The notes below the pieces were generated by a model that was not told the origin of the DNA, made no database searches, and worked only from the letters and a program-made list of their open reading frames with translations. Both the position numbers and the translations under genes were made by a program. From assembly GCA_003561875.1 (NCBI GenBank), contig PWVL01000009.1, forward strand, positions 1 to 42,337: a stretch of 42,337 nucleotides of DNA. The letters are read 5' to 3'. Position 1 is the stretch's first letter. Every line of letters starts with the position of its first letter. Shown piece after piece: positions 28,440 to 36,677 of this stretch. This DNA is from Desulfuromonadales bacterium (GTDB lineage Bacteria; Desulfobacterota; Desulfuromonadia; Desulfuromonadales; Syntrophotaleaceae).

Positions 28440-29124
28440 GAAGACAGCGGTCAGCGCACTGGCCCAACGCCTGGATCACACCCTGCTGCGGGCGGACGCG
28501 ACGGCTTCGAATATTCGCCGCTTGTGCGAGGAGGCCCGCCAGTGGGGGTTCGCCTCCGTCTGTGTGCCGCCCCGTTTTGTTTCTCTGGCGGCGGACCTTC
28601 TGGTGGGTTCGCCGGTGGCCACCGGCACGGTGGTCGGATTTCCTCTCGGTCATCAGACAGGGGAGTGCAAGGTCTTTGAAGCTCGGCAGGCGGTTGCTGC
28701 CGGAGCCATCGAACTTGACGTGGTCATCGCCATCGGCGTGGCCCTGGAAGACCGCCTCGCAGAAGTCGAGGCCGAAATGGCGGCGGTGGTTGCCGCCGCC
28801 GGAGCTGACCGCACCGTCAAGGTGATCATTGAGTGCTGCTTCCTGAGCGACGCACTGAAGGGCGCTCTGGCGGAGCTTGTGGTTCGCAGCGGCGCTGCCT
28901 ACGTGAAGACCTCCAGCGGTTTTGGCAGCGGCGGTGCGACGCTGGAAGATGTGCGCCTGCTGGTGGCCAAGGCGGGGGGCCGAATCGGCGTCAAGGCCGC
29001 CGGCGGCATTCGCGACCTGGCTTCCTGCAAAGCTTTTGTGGATGCCGGGGCAAGCCGTATCGGCACCAGCAGCGGAGTGGCCATCCTGAGAGAACTGGCG
29101 GAGGAAGCTTCCGGTGCGCACTGA
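28420..29124 (+). CDS. deoC: Deoxyribose-phosphate aldolase
   Basis: LDHTLLRADATASNIRRLCEEA, VKVIIECCFLSD, YVKTSSGFGSGGATLEDV, VKAAGGIRDL. Confidence 0.93.
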   Translation: MPIIVPEKTAVSALAQRLDHTLLRADATASNIRRLCEEARQWGFASVCVPPRFVSLAADLLVGSPVATGTVVGFPLGHQTGECKVFEARQAVAAGAIELDVVIAIGVALEDRLAEVEAEMAAVVAAAGADRTVKVIIECCFLSDALKGALAELVVRSGAAYVKTSSGFGSGGATLEDVRLLVAKAGGRIGVKAAGGIRDLASCKAFVDAGASRIGTSSGVAILRELAEEASGAH

Positions 29125-30295
29125 GCCGTTGCGCCGCACGGTGCTGTTGACCCTGGATGGTTGCGGCATAGGCGCGTTGCCCGATGCCGCCGCCTATGGC
29201 GACGCCGGCGCCAATACCCTGGGACACGTGGCGGCGTGCTGCGGAGGTCTGAACCTTCCCCATCTTGCCGCCCTCGGGCTGGGCAATATCGCCCCCCTGG
29301 CCGGGGTGGCTTCAACGCAGCGGCCGACGGGAGCGTATGGTCGCATGCTGGAAGCCTCGGCCGGAAAAGATTCCACCACCGGGCATTGGGAGATCGCCGG
29401 ACTCATACAGGAACAGCCCTTTCCTACCTATCCCCGGGGATTTCCGGATCACATCATGGCCGCGATACACCAGGCCATCGGCATCGAACCCCTCGGCAAT
29501 ATGGCCGCAAGCGGGACGGATATCCTTCGATACCTGGGAGAAGAGCACGTACGCAGTGGCCGGCCAATCGTCTATACCAGTGCCGACTCGGTGTTTCAGA
29601 TTGCCGCCCATGAGAAGGTGATCGAGGTCGAAAAGCTCTATGAAATCTGCTGCACGGTGCGCTCCCTGCTGAATCCCTGGCGAATTTGCCGGGTCATCGC
29701 CCGCCCCTTTGTCGGGCACAACGCCGCAACCTTCAAACGGACTTCGCGGCGTCGGGATTACTCCCTACCCCCCAATGGAATAACGCTCCTCGACCGTCTG
29801 GTGGAAGCCGGTCTGGAGGTTTTCGGGGTCGGCAAGACCAGCGATCTGTTTGCCGGCCGCGGAATCAGTCGATCCTATAAAAGCCGCAACGACGCCGAAG
29901 GGATGGAGCAGACGCTGACGGCCTTGAGGGACCTGAAGAGGGGACTGGTTTTTACCAACCTGGTGGATTTCGACATGATCTACGGGCACCGTCTCGACGG
30001 GACCGGTTTCGGTCGGGCTCTGGAGCGTTTCGATGCTTGGTTGCCCCACTTGCAGGCTGCACTGGAACCGACAGATCTCATGATTGTTACTGCCGACCAT
30101 GGCTGCGATCCCACCACGCCGGGAACCGATCATACGCGGGAAACCGTGCCGCTGCTCTGCTGGCACCCGGTTCTGGCAGAGGGGGTACCCCTTGGTGTTC
30201 GAGAAAGCTTTGCCGATGTGGCCGCGACCCTGGCGGAACTCTACGGTGTGAATTCAGAAAACGGGCGCAGTTTTGCCCGCAGTCTTTATGCGTGA
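29114..30295 (+). CDS. deoB: Phosphopentomutase
   Basis: LLTLDGCGIGALPDAAAYGDAGANTLGH, DSTTGHWEIAGL, TADHGCDPTTPGTDHTRETVPLL. Confidence 0.94.
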   Translation: MRTEPLRRTVLLTLDGCGIGALPDAAAYGDAGANTLGHVAACCGGLNLPHLAALGLGNIAPLAGVASTQRPTGAYGRMLEASAGKDSTTGHWEIAGLIQEQPFPTYPRGFPDHIMAAIHQAIGIEPLGNMAASGTDILRYLGEEHVRSGRPIVYTSADSVFQIAAHEKVIEVEKLYEICCTVRSLLNPWRICRVIARPFVGHNAATFKRTSRRRDYSLPPNGITLLDRLVEAGLEVFGVGKTSDLFAGRGISRSYKSRNDAEGMEQTLTALRDLKRGLVFTNLVDFDMIYGHRLDGTGFGRALERFDAWLPHLQAALEPTDLMIVTADHGCDPTTPGTDHTRETVPLLCWHPVLAEGVPLGVRESFADVAATLAELYGVNSENGRSFARSLYA

Positions 30296-30352
30296 CAACG
30301 GGCTGTTAGAAAAGATTTTCTGCGCAGCGTGAACATTACGGCGCCGGACGTC

Positions 30353-31123
30353 TCAGGCCGCAGGATAGTTCAGGTGCAGGGTCGGTTTCCTGGAGCCGTC
30401 CCTCAAGCAGTTCTCGGCGATCAGTTTTTTGCCTGATCGGCCGGGTAGTTCGTTCAGAAGACAGCTTTCCAGAAAGCTCTCCAGCAAACCCAGTGTTTTT
30501 GTGTCCGGGTCAATAAATTCGACACCCACGCCCTGTAGAAAGTTATTGTCCGGGTCGGGACGAACACAATAAAGCACACGGCCTGCCATCTCCACTTCCT
30601 GCTTTAGTCCCAGCAGCGGAAAAGTGATGCTGAAGCTGTCCCCCTTTTTCAAGCGAAAACCGGTCTTGATAAAGACCCCGCGTGTGCTGAGGCTTAAGAC
30701 TTCGGCCAGGTGACAGCGATCCCCCATACAGAGCATGCCCGGCAACTCCAGAGCCAGGCGAATGTTCCTGCGGGGGTGTTTTTCCAGGTATTTCTGGATT
30801 TTTTCGAACAGATTGAAAATGTCCACCGGAACAGCAAGAATCTCGTGGGCGGAGAGGAAAGGAGCCGCTGCATCCGGTTCCGGCATAAGCAGCAGCGGAG
30901 TGCCCTGCGAAACCCTTTTCTGTACCTGTACAGCCAGAGGGGCGGTGCTGTCCCGAAGCAGGCTTTCCCCGAAGATCAGCAGGTCCGGGGTGGTTTCCGT
31001 AACCAGCGAGGTCAAGCGGGGGACGTTCGAAGATACCAGGGTTCTGTAACCCCAATGCCGAAGAATGATCTCCAGTGTGACCAGAAGCATTTCGCGGCTG
31101 TCGCCAATGAGGAGGCGCTTCAT
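30353..31123 (-). CDS. Receiver-like plus PilZ domain protein
   Basis: N-terminal receiver-like fold (MKRLLIGDSREMLLVTLEIILRHWGYRTLV) then PilZ-like RRNIRLALELPGMLC...VLSLSTRGVFIKT. Confidence 0.7.
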   Translation of the reverse strand: MKRLLIGDSREMLLVTLEIILRHWGYRTLVSSNVPRLTSLVTETTPDLLIFGESLLRDSTAPLAVQVQKRVSQGTPLLLMPEPDAAAPFLSAHEILAVPVDIFNLFEKIQKYLEKHPRRNIRLALELPGMLCMGDRCHLAEVLSLSTRGVFIKTGFRLKKGDSFSITFPLLGLKQEVEMAGRVLYCVRPDPDNNFLQGVGVEFIDPDTKTLGLLESFLESCLLNELPGRSGKKLIAENCLRDGSRKPTLHLNYPAA

Positions 31124-31297
31124 GAAAAAACCTCTGGTGGAAATTCGAAGAAATTGCTGTTGATGCGCTGCCGGTTTTCTGACGTCCTCGTCGACAGGGA
31201 GGCTGAGTTCGTTGCTTATTCGCGGCCGTCCACGCGCTCTTCCGGGTAACCGTTTTAATTCTACAGCAAAAACGTCGCTTGTGGCAGGCGTATTAAC

Positions 31298-31343
31298 CTT
31301 CCAACAAAAAGAGCGCCCGGCCGGGCGCTCTTTTTGTTGGAAG
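31298..31343. terminator. Perfect 46-bp palindrome, bidirectional terminator
   Basis: CTTCCAACAAAAAGAGCGCCCGGCCGGGCGCTCTTTTTGTTGGAAG is fully self-complementary, with A/T tracts flanking a GC core. Confidence 0.85.
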
Positions 31344-31354
31344 TGAGAAGGTGC

Positions 31355-31795
31355 TTATTGCTTTTTGGCTTTCAGACGTGCCGCACGGGCCTTGGCCAGG
31401 TTTTCACCCAGACCTCGATCCACCGCCATCTGGCGGCGGCTCTCCGAGTAGGCGCTGGCGGCAAGGGGCTGGGTGCGGGGAATATCGAATTTCTTGCGGT
31501 ATTCGGTCGCCGTCAGGCCGTGGGCGGCCTTGAGATGGCGGGCCAGAGTTTTCATCGCCTTGCCGCAGATCATACAAACGACCTTGTCCTTGCCAAAAGC
31601 TTTTTTGCGGGAAACCACTGGAGCCGAAGATTCCTCCTCAACCACCTCACCCATGGCAATGGACTCTCCCTTTTCCAGGCTACTCAGGGCTTTGTGCACC
31701 TCAGCAACCTCCTGAATCAGTTCTTCCTTTGACATCTGATTGTTTGCTACATGTGCAGCTACAATCTGTGCCGCCATTTCAAGCAAAGTAGCCAT
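31355..31795 (-). CDS. MucR/Ros-family zinc-finger transcriptional regulator
   Basis: VCMICGKAMKTLARHLKAAHGLTATEYRKKFDIP, the prokaryotic C2H2 finger of Ros/MucR. Confidence 0.9.
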   Translation of the reverse strand: MATLLEMAAQIVAAHVANNQMSKEELIQEVAEVHKALSSLEKGESIAMGEVVEEESSAPVVSRKKAFGKDKVVCMICGKAMKTLARHLKAAHGLTATEYRKKFDIPRTQPLAASAYSESRRQMAVDRGLGENLAKARAARLKAKKQ

Positions 31796-32240
31796 ACAAA
31801 TTTCTCCTGTCTCAATGAGTTAGTAAGTAAGCAATAGTTTGTCTGATATTTAATACAGTAACGCAAAATAAAATCAAGTCAAAATTTTTGTACTGCTGTT
31901 TTAAGATAAAATAAACGGACAGGCGGATTTGGAGATAAACCTATTCGTGTCCATGGTTCACTGTTTTTTCCAGAGACAGAAAAAACGATTGTGTTCAGCC
32001 AAGCTGAATTGAAAATTTTTTACAAAGTGCTGAAAAAAACTTTAAAATTTTTAGCATTCACTTTTTTGGAACATTAAAGAAGATTTGATTTAAGAACAAA
32101 CCGGCGTATCTTTTTAGACTTTACATTGTCGAATGCAGGGTAATAAAAAATTGTGTCCGCACCCTTTTCGGTTTTGTTCAGGTCGGGTTCTTTTAGTTTC
32201 AAAACAAGCCATAACTGCTTGAATTCTCCGGTTGAAAAAC

Positions 32241-32269
32241 TTGACAGTGTCAAGACGCTGTGCTAGCGT
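32241..32269 (+). promoter_or_regulatory. Sigma70-like promoter upstream of the receiver-domain gene
   Basis: TTGACA (32241-32246), 17 bp spacer, TAGCGT (32264-32269). Confidence 0.5.
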
Positions 32270-32463
32270 TTAGGCGCTTTTTCAGCCTTCGGGGGAAATC
32301 AGCTTCGGTCCGTTGATCGGGCATGAAATAGCAGGCGTAAAACCTACGCCGGCCATGTGCGTCCGCACCTGCTTCCTGCTCGGAGACTATCGCTTTTATC
32401 AGTGTTGAATCGATCTTTGCGGAGCCATTCCGGCGTTGCTCACCGGAAAATCAGGAGGCATGA

Positions 32464-33774
32464 ATGAGTAAAAAAGTGCTGCTCGCCGACGACAGCGTGA
32501 CCATACAAAGGGTGGTCCAGATCATCCTCGCCGAAGGTGACTACGATCTCCAGGTTGCTGACAACGGCGATGCGGCCCTGACTCAGGCTCTGACCGAACG
32601 ACCGGACATCGTGCTGGCCGATGTTCACATGCCAGGAAAGAACGGTTATGAACTGTGTGCTGCGGTCAGGCAGGAACCGGCCCTGGCCGGGGTTCGGGTA
32701 CTGTTGCTGAGCGGCAGTTTCGAAGCTTTTGACGAAGCCAGAGCGCAACAGGTCGGTGCCGACGGTTCCATAGCCAAGCCCTTTGAGTCGCAGGCTTTGC
32801 TCGATCGGATGGAAGATCTCCTGACCCGTCCTGCAGTGGCGGAAGAAGCCGGATCCGTGGACTCGACCATTGAAACTGTCGTGGCAACGGGCTCCACCGG
32901 GCCGGATATGTGGGCTGACCTGGACGGCCCCGATGATCCCGTGAAGGCACCGGATTCCGCCGACCCTTATGAGGATGAAGCAACCCAGGCTGGCGAAGAA
33001 GTTGAGTTGGAAGCCGATGATCTGTGGGACGAGGACCCTCTGGCCGATACCGCGGAGGAGCAGGGTGCGGAGCTTACCGAACTGCCGGTTAGCGGCGAAG
33101 GGCCGGCTTTTGACGACCAGGATGAGTCCTTGTCCGCCGACCGGGCCGGCGAAGAACCGGGCTTGGCCGAGTCGCAGGAGAATGCAGCCGAAGAAGAAAT
33201 TCTGTTTCTGGATGAAAGCGATCTTTTGCCGGAGGACGATGAGGTTGAAGCCCCGCTGGCGGAAGAAAAATCTTTCGAGTTTATCACCGACGATTCCGCA
33301 GTAACGGAACCGCAGGAGTCTTCTGAGGCCCCTGCCGAAAACGTCGGTAGCTTTATTTTTGAAGAAGTGCCGGCGCCGGGACCTCTTGACGATGAAGATT
33401 CCGGTGTCGAGGAGCGGGCTGTTGACATGGAGTCCGAAGGAGACGACGGGGGCGCGGAACCCTCCGTTGACGACGTCTTGTTGCCGGAAGGGCAGGATAT
33501 TGATAAAGAAGAGCCGGGTTTCGAACCTGTCGAGAACGTGCCGCAGGAAGCGGTGATGACCGAATCGGTACCGCTCAGCACGGAAGCGGTGACCGAGGCG
33601 GCCCGGGGGCTCAGTGAAGATCAGTTGGCCGCCATCGTCGAGCAGGTGGCCGGCAAGGTGGTCGAGCGGCTGGCGACGACGGTTCTGGAGCGCATTGCCT
33701 GGGAGGTGGTACCGGATCTTGCCGAGAGTCTGATTCGCGAAGAAATCAGCCGCATTACCACCGCTGCTGAGTGA
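32464..33774 (+). CDS. Response regulator receiver protein with long acidic linker and conserved-looking C-terminal helix region
   Basis: N-terminal KKVLLADDSVTIQRVVQIIL...DIVLADVHMPGKNGYE receiver; residues about 125-365 highly acidic; C-terminus LAAIVEQVAGKVVERLATTVLERIAWEVVPDLAESLIREEISRI. Confidence 0.85.
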   Translation: MSKKVLLADDSVTIQRVVQIILAEGDYDLQVADNGDAALTQALTERPDIVLADVHMPGKNGYELCAAVRQEPALAGVRVLLLSGSFEAFDEARAQQVGADGSIAKPFESQALLDRMEDLLTRPAVAEEAGSVDSTIETVVATGSTGPDMWADLDGPDDPVKAPDSADPYEDEATQAGEEVELEADDLWDEDPLADTAEEQGAELTELPVSGEGPAFDDQDESLSADRAGEEPGLAESQENAAEEEILFLDESDLLPEDDEVEAPLAEEKSFEFITDDSAVTEPQESSEAPAENVGSFIFEEVPAPGPLDDEDSGVEERAVDMESEGDDGGAEPSVDDVLLPEGQDIDKEEPGFEPVENVPQEAVMTESVPLSTEAVTEAARGLSEDQLAAIVEQVAGKVVERLATTVLERIAWEVVPDLAESLIREEISRITTAAE

Positions 33775-33816
33775 CGGACTGCGTCTCGGTGGGGGACGCC
33801 ACAAACTATTGACGAT

Positions 33817-33847
33817 GAAAATGGGGATTGCTAAAATCCCCATTTTC
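33817..33847 (+). terminator. Intrinsic terminator
   Basis: GAAAATGGGGATT-GCTAA-AATCCCCATTTTC, 13 bp perfect stem followed by TTTTT. Confidence 0.85.
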
Positions 33848-33920
33848 TTTTTGTTTGGCAAAGTAACAATATCGCCCTGACGAAGAGATTACCGCGGTTT
33901 TCTGGAAGGAATCCCCGTTG

Positions 33921-36569
33921 ATGAAAGCACAACTCGCCAAAGGCTATGAGCCGGCGGAAGTCGAAAAGAAGTGGTACGTTTGCTGGGAGAGCAACGGTCT
34001 TTTCCACGCCGACGAGCACTCGGCCCGGCCGGCCTATTCCATTGTGATTCCCCCTCCTAACGTGACCGGCGTGCTACACATGGGGCACGCTCTCAACAAC
34101 ACGCTGCAGGACATCCTGGCCCGCTGGATGCGCATGCGTGGTGCTGAGGTGTTGTGGCAGCCGGGCACCGACCATGCCGGCATCGCGACCCAGAACGTGG
34201 TGGAAAAGCAGCTGGCGGTCGAAAGCCGGGATCGTCACGAGATGGGCCGGGAGGGATTTGTCGAGCGGGTCTGGCAGTGGCGCGCCGAGTCCGGCGGCCA
34301 GATCATTCATCAGCTCAAGCGTCTCGGCGCCTCCTGCGACTGGCAACGGGAGCGTTTTACCATGGACGAAGGGCTGTCCCGGGCGGTGCGGGAGGTCTTC
34401 GTCAGCCTTTACGAGGAAGACCTGATTTATCGGGACAACCGCCTGATCAACTGGTGTCCCCGTTGTCACACGGCGCTGTCGGATCTGGAAGTGGAGCACG
34501 AGGAGCAGAAAGGGCAGCTCTGGCACCTGCGCTACCCGGTCAGCGGCAGCGATCGCCTGCTGGTGGTAGCCACCACCCGCCCCGAAACCATGCTTGGCGA
34601 TGCCGCGGTGGCGGGCCACCCCGATGATCTCCGCTACGCCGATTTGATCGGCCGGACGGTGCGGCTGCCCCTGGTGGACCGGGAGATTCCCATCATTGCC
34701 GATGAGTACGTGGACAAGGAGTTCGGTAGCGGCGCGGTCAAGATCACCCCGGCCCACGACTTCAACGACTTTGAGATCGGCCGTCGGCACGATCTGGAAT
34801 TCATGAATATTTTCGACGAGTCCGGTACGGTCAACGACAACGGTGGGCCCTACCGGGGTCTCGACCGCGGCGTCGCCCGGCAGCGGGTACTGGCCGATCT
34901 GGAGGCCCGGGGCCTGCTGGAGCGTACCGAAGAGCATCTTAACGCGGTGGGGGAGTGTTACCGCTGCAAGGCGGTCATCGAGCCCTACATGAGCCTGCAG
35001 TGGTACGTCAAGGTCGCCCCCCTGGCCAGAGAGGCGATTGCCGCGGTGGAGAGCGGCCGAACCCGCATCGTCCCCCGGCAGTGGGAAAAAACCTACTTCG
35101 AGTGGATGCACAACATACGCGACTGGTGCATCAGCCGGCAGATCTGGTGGGGCCATCGGATTCCCGCCTGGTTCTGTGACGATTGCGACCACATCACCGT
35201 CTCCCGCCAGGACCCCACGGCCTGCGACCGTTGCGGCAGTTCCAGGCTGCGCCAGGAGACGGACGTCCTCGATACCTGGTTTTCCTCGTCCCTGTGGCCC
35301 TTTTCCACCATGGGCTGGCCCGACAATACCCCCACCTTGCAGAAGTTCTATCCGACCTCCTGCCTGGTGACCGGTTTCGATATTCTGTTTTTCTGGGTCG
35401 CCCGCATGCTGATGATGGGCCTCAAGTTCATGGAGGATGTTCCGTTCCGGGAGGTCTACATCCACGCCCTGGTGAGGGATGCCGACGGCCAGAAGATGAG
35501 CAAGAGCAAGGGCAACGTCATCGACCCGCTGACGGTGATCGACGAATACGGCACCGACGCCTTTCGTTTCACCCTGGCGGCTTTTGCCGCTCAAGGGCGT
35601 GACATCAAGCTGTCGGTGGAGCGGATTGCCGGCTACCGCAACTTCGTCAACAAGCTGTGGAACGCCAGCCGCTTCGCCCTGATGAACCTGGAAGATTTCG
35701 ACCCCGCCGCGGTGGATCTGGCCTGTCTTGACCTGGCGCCCGCCGACCGCTGGATTCTGACCCGTCTCGGCCGGGTGGCCGACGAGGTGCAGCAGGCTCT
35801 CGTCGACTACAAATTCAACGAGGCGGCGGGGGCGCTGTATGCCTTTACCTGGCATGAATTCTGTGACTGGTACATTGAGTTGAGCAAGGAGGCGCTTTAC
35901 GGTGAGCCCGGCCCGGCCCGGACTGCGGCCCAGGCGGTGCTGTACACGGTGCTGGAGGCGCTGCTGCGTCTACTCCATCCCTTCATGCCCTTTGTCACCG
36001 AAGAGATCTGGCAGGTATTGCCGGGGCAGCGGCCGACATCCTCCATCATGCAGGCTGCCTATCCCGAAACCGGCAGCTGGCCGGCGGATACTCACGGGGC
36101 GGCACGCATGGAGCGGGTCATGGATGTGATCAAGGGGATTCGCAATATTCGCGGCGAAATGAATGTGCCGCCGGGCAAGCAGATCCCCGCCGTGCTGGAT
36201 TGTAAAACGGAGGAGGCCCGGGACATCATGGCCGAAGGCGAGGGCTATATCCGCTCCCTGGCCCGCCTCGGCGACCTGCAGTTCGGCCTGGCCATGGAAG
36301 CGCCGGGCCAGGTGGCGACCCAGGTGGCCGGCGAGGTGGAAATTCTGCTGCCGCTGGCCGATCTGATCAATGTGGAAGAGGAGAAGAAGCGTCTGCTCAA
36401 GGAGATCGCCAAGGTCGATAAAGACCTGGCCTTATTCAGCCGAAAACTGGAAAACGAAGCGTTTCTGGCCAACGCACCGCCGGAAGTGCTGGAAAAGGAC
36501 CGCGGCAAATTGCAGGACGCCCGGGAAAAACGGGCCATTCTGGAGGAGAGTCTGAAGCGGATCAGCTGA
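33921..36569 (+). CDS. valS: Valyl-tRNA synthetase
   Basis: PPPNVTGVLHMGHALNNTLQD (HIGH-type), DGQKMSKSKGNVIDP (KMSKS), C-terminal coiled coil. Confidence 0.97.
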   Translation: MKAQLAKGYEPAEVEKKWYVCWESNGLFHADEHSARPAYSIVIPPPNVTGVLHMGHALNNTLQDILARWMRMRGAEVLWQPGTDHAGIATQNVVEKQLAVESRDRHEMGREGFVERVWQWRAESGGQIIHQLKRLGASCDWQRERFTMDEGLSRAVREVFVSLYEEDLIYRDNRLINWCPRCHTALSDLEVEHEEQKGQLWHLRYPVSGSDRLLVVATTRPETMLGDAAVAGHPDDLRYADLIGRTVRLPLVDREIPIIADEYVDKEFGSGAVKITPAHDFNDFEIGRRHDLEFMNIFDESGTVNDNGGPYRGLDRGVARQRVLADLEARGLLERTEEHLNAVGECYRCKAVIEPYMSLQWYVKVAPLAREAIAAVESGRTRIVPRQWEKTYFEWMHNIRDWCISRQIWWGHRIPAWFCDDCDHITVSRQDPTACDRCGSSRLRQETDVLDTWFSSSLWPFSTMGWPDNTPTLQKFYPTSCLVTGFDILFFWVARMLMMGLKFMEDVPFREVYIHALVRDADGQKMSKSKGNVIDPLTVIDEYGTDAFRFTLAAFAAQGRDIKLSVERIAGYRNFVNKLWNASRFALMNLEDFDPAAVDLACLDLAPADRWILTRLGRVADEVQQALVDYKFNEAAGALYAFTWHEFCDWYIELSKEALYGEPGPARTAAQAVLYTVLEALLRLLHPFMPFVTEEIWQVLPGQRPTSSIMQAAYPETGSWPADTHGAARMERVMDVIKGIRNIRGEMNVPPGKQIPAVLDCKTEEARDIMAEGEGYIRSLARLGDLQFGLAMEAPGQVATQVAGEVEILLPLADLINVEEEKKRLLKEIAKVDKDLALFSRKLENEAFLANAPPEVLEKDRGKLQDAREKRAILEESLKRIS

Positions 36570-36619
36570 AGATGACAAAACCGCGGCACTTCCAACAAAA
36601 GCGCCGTCCTTGGACTGTG

Positions 36620-36656
36620 AGCCGATGCTCGGGTTTTACCGGGCATCGGCTTTTTT
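36620..36656 (+). terminator. Intrinsic terminator after valS
   Basis: AGCCGATGCTCGG-GTTTTA-CCGGGCATCGGCT, 13 bp stem with one G-T pair, then T-run. Confidence 0.85.
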
Positions 36657-36677
36657 ACGCTCTGTGCAAGGGCCGCT

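Noticed and set aside
32440-33861. 473-aa reverse ORF antisense to the receiver gene
   Set aside because: Shadow of the acidic coding sequence; Phe/Arg-rich translation without motifs.
34074-35855. 593-aa reverse ORF antisense to valS
   Set aside because: Shadow ORF of a clear valS coding region.
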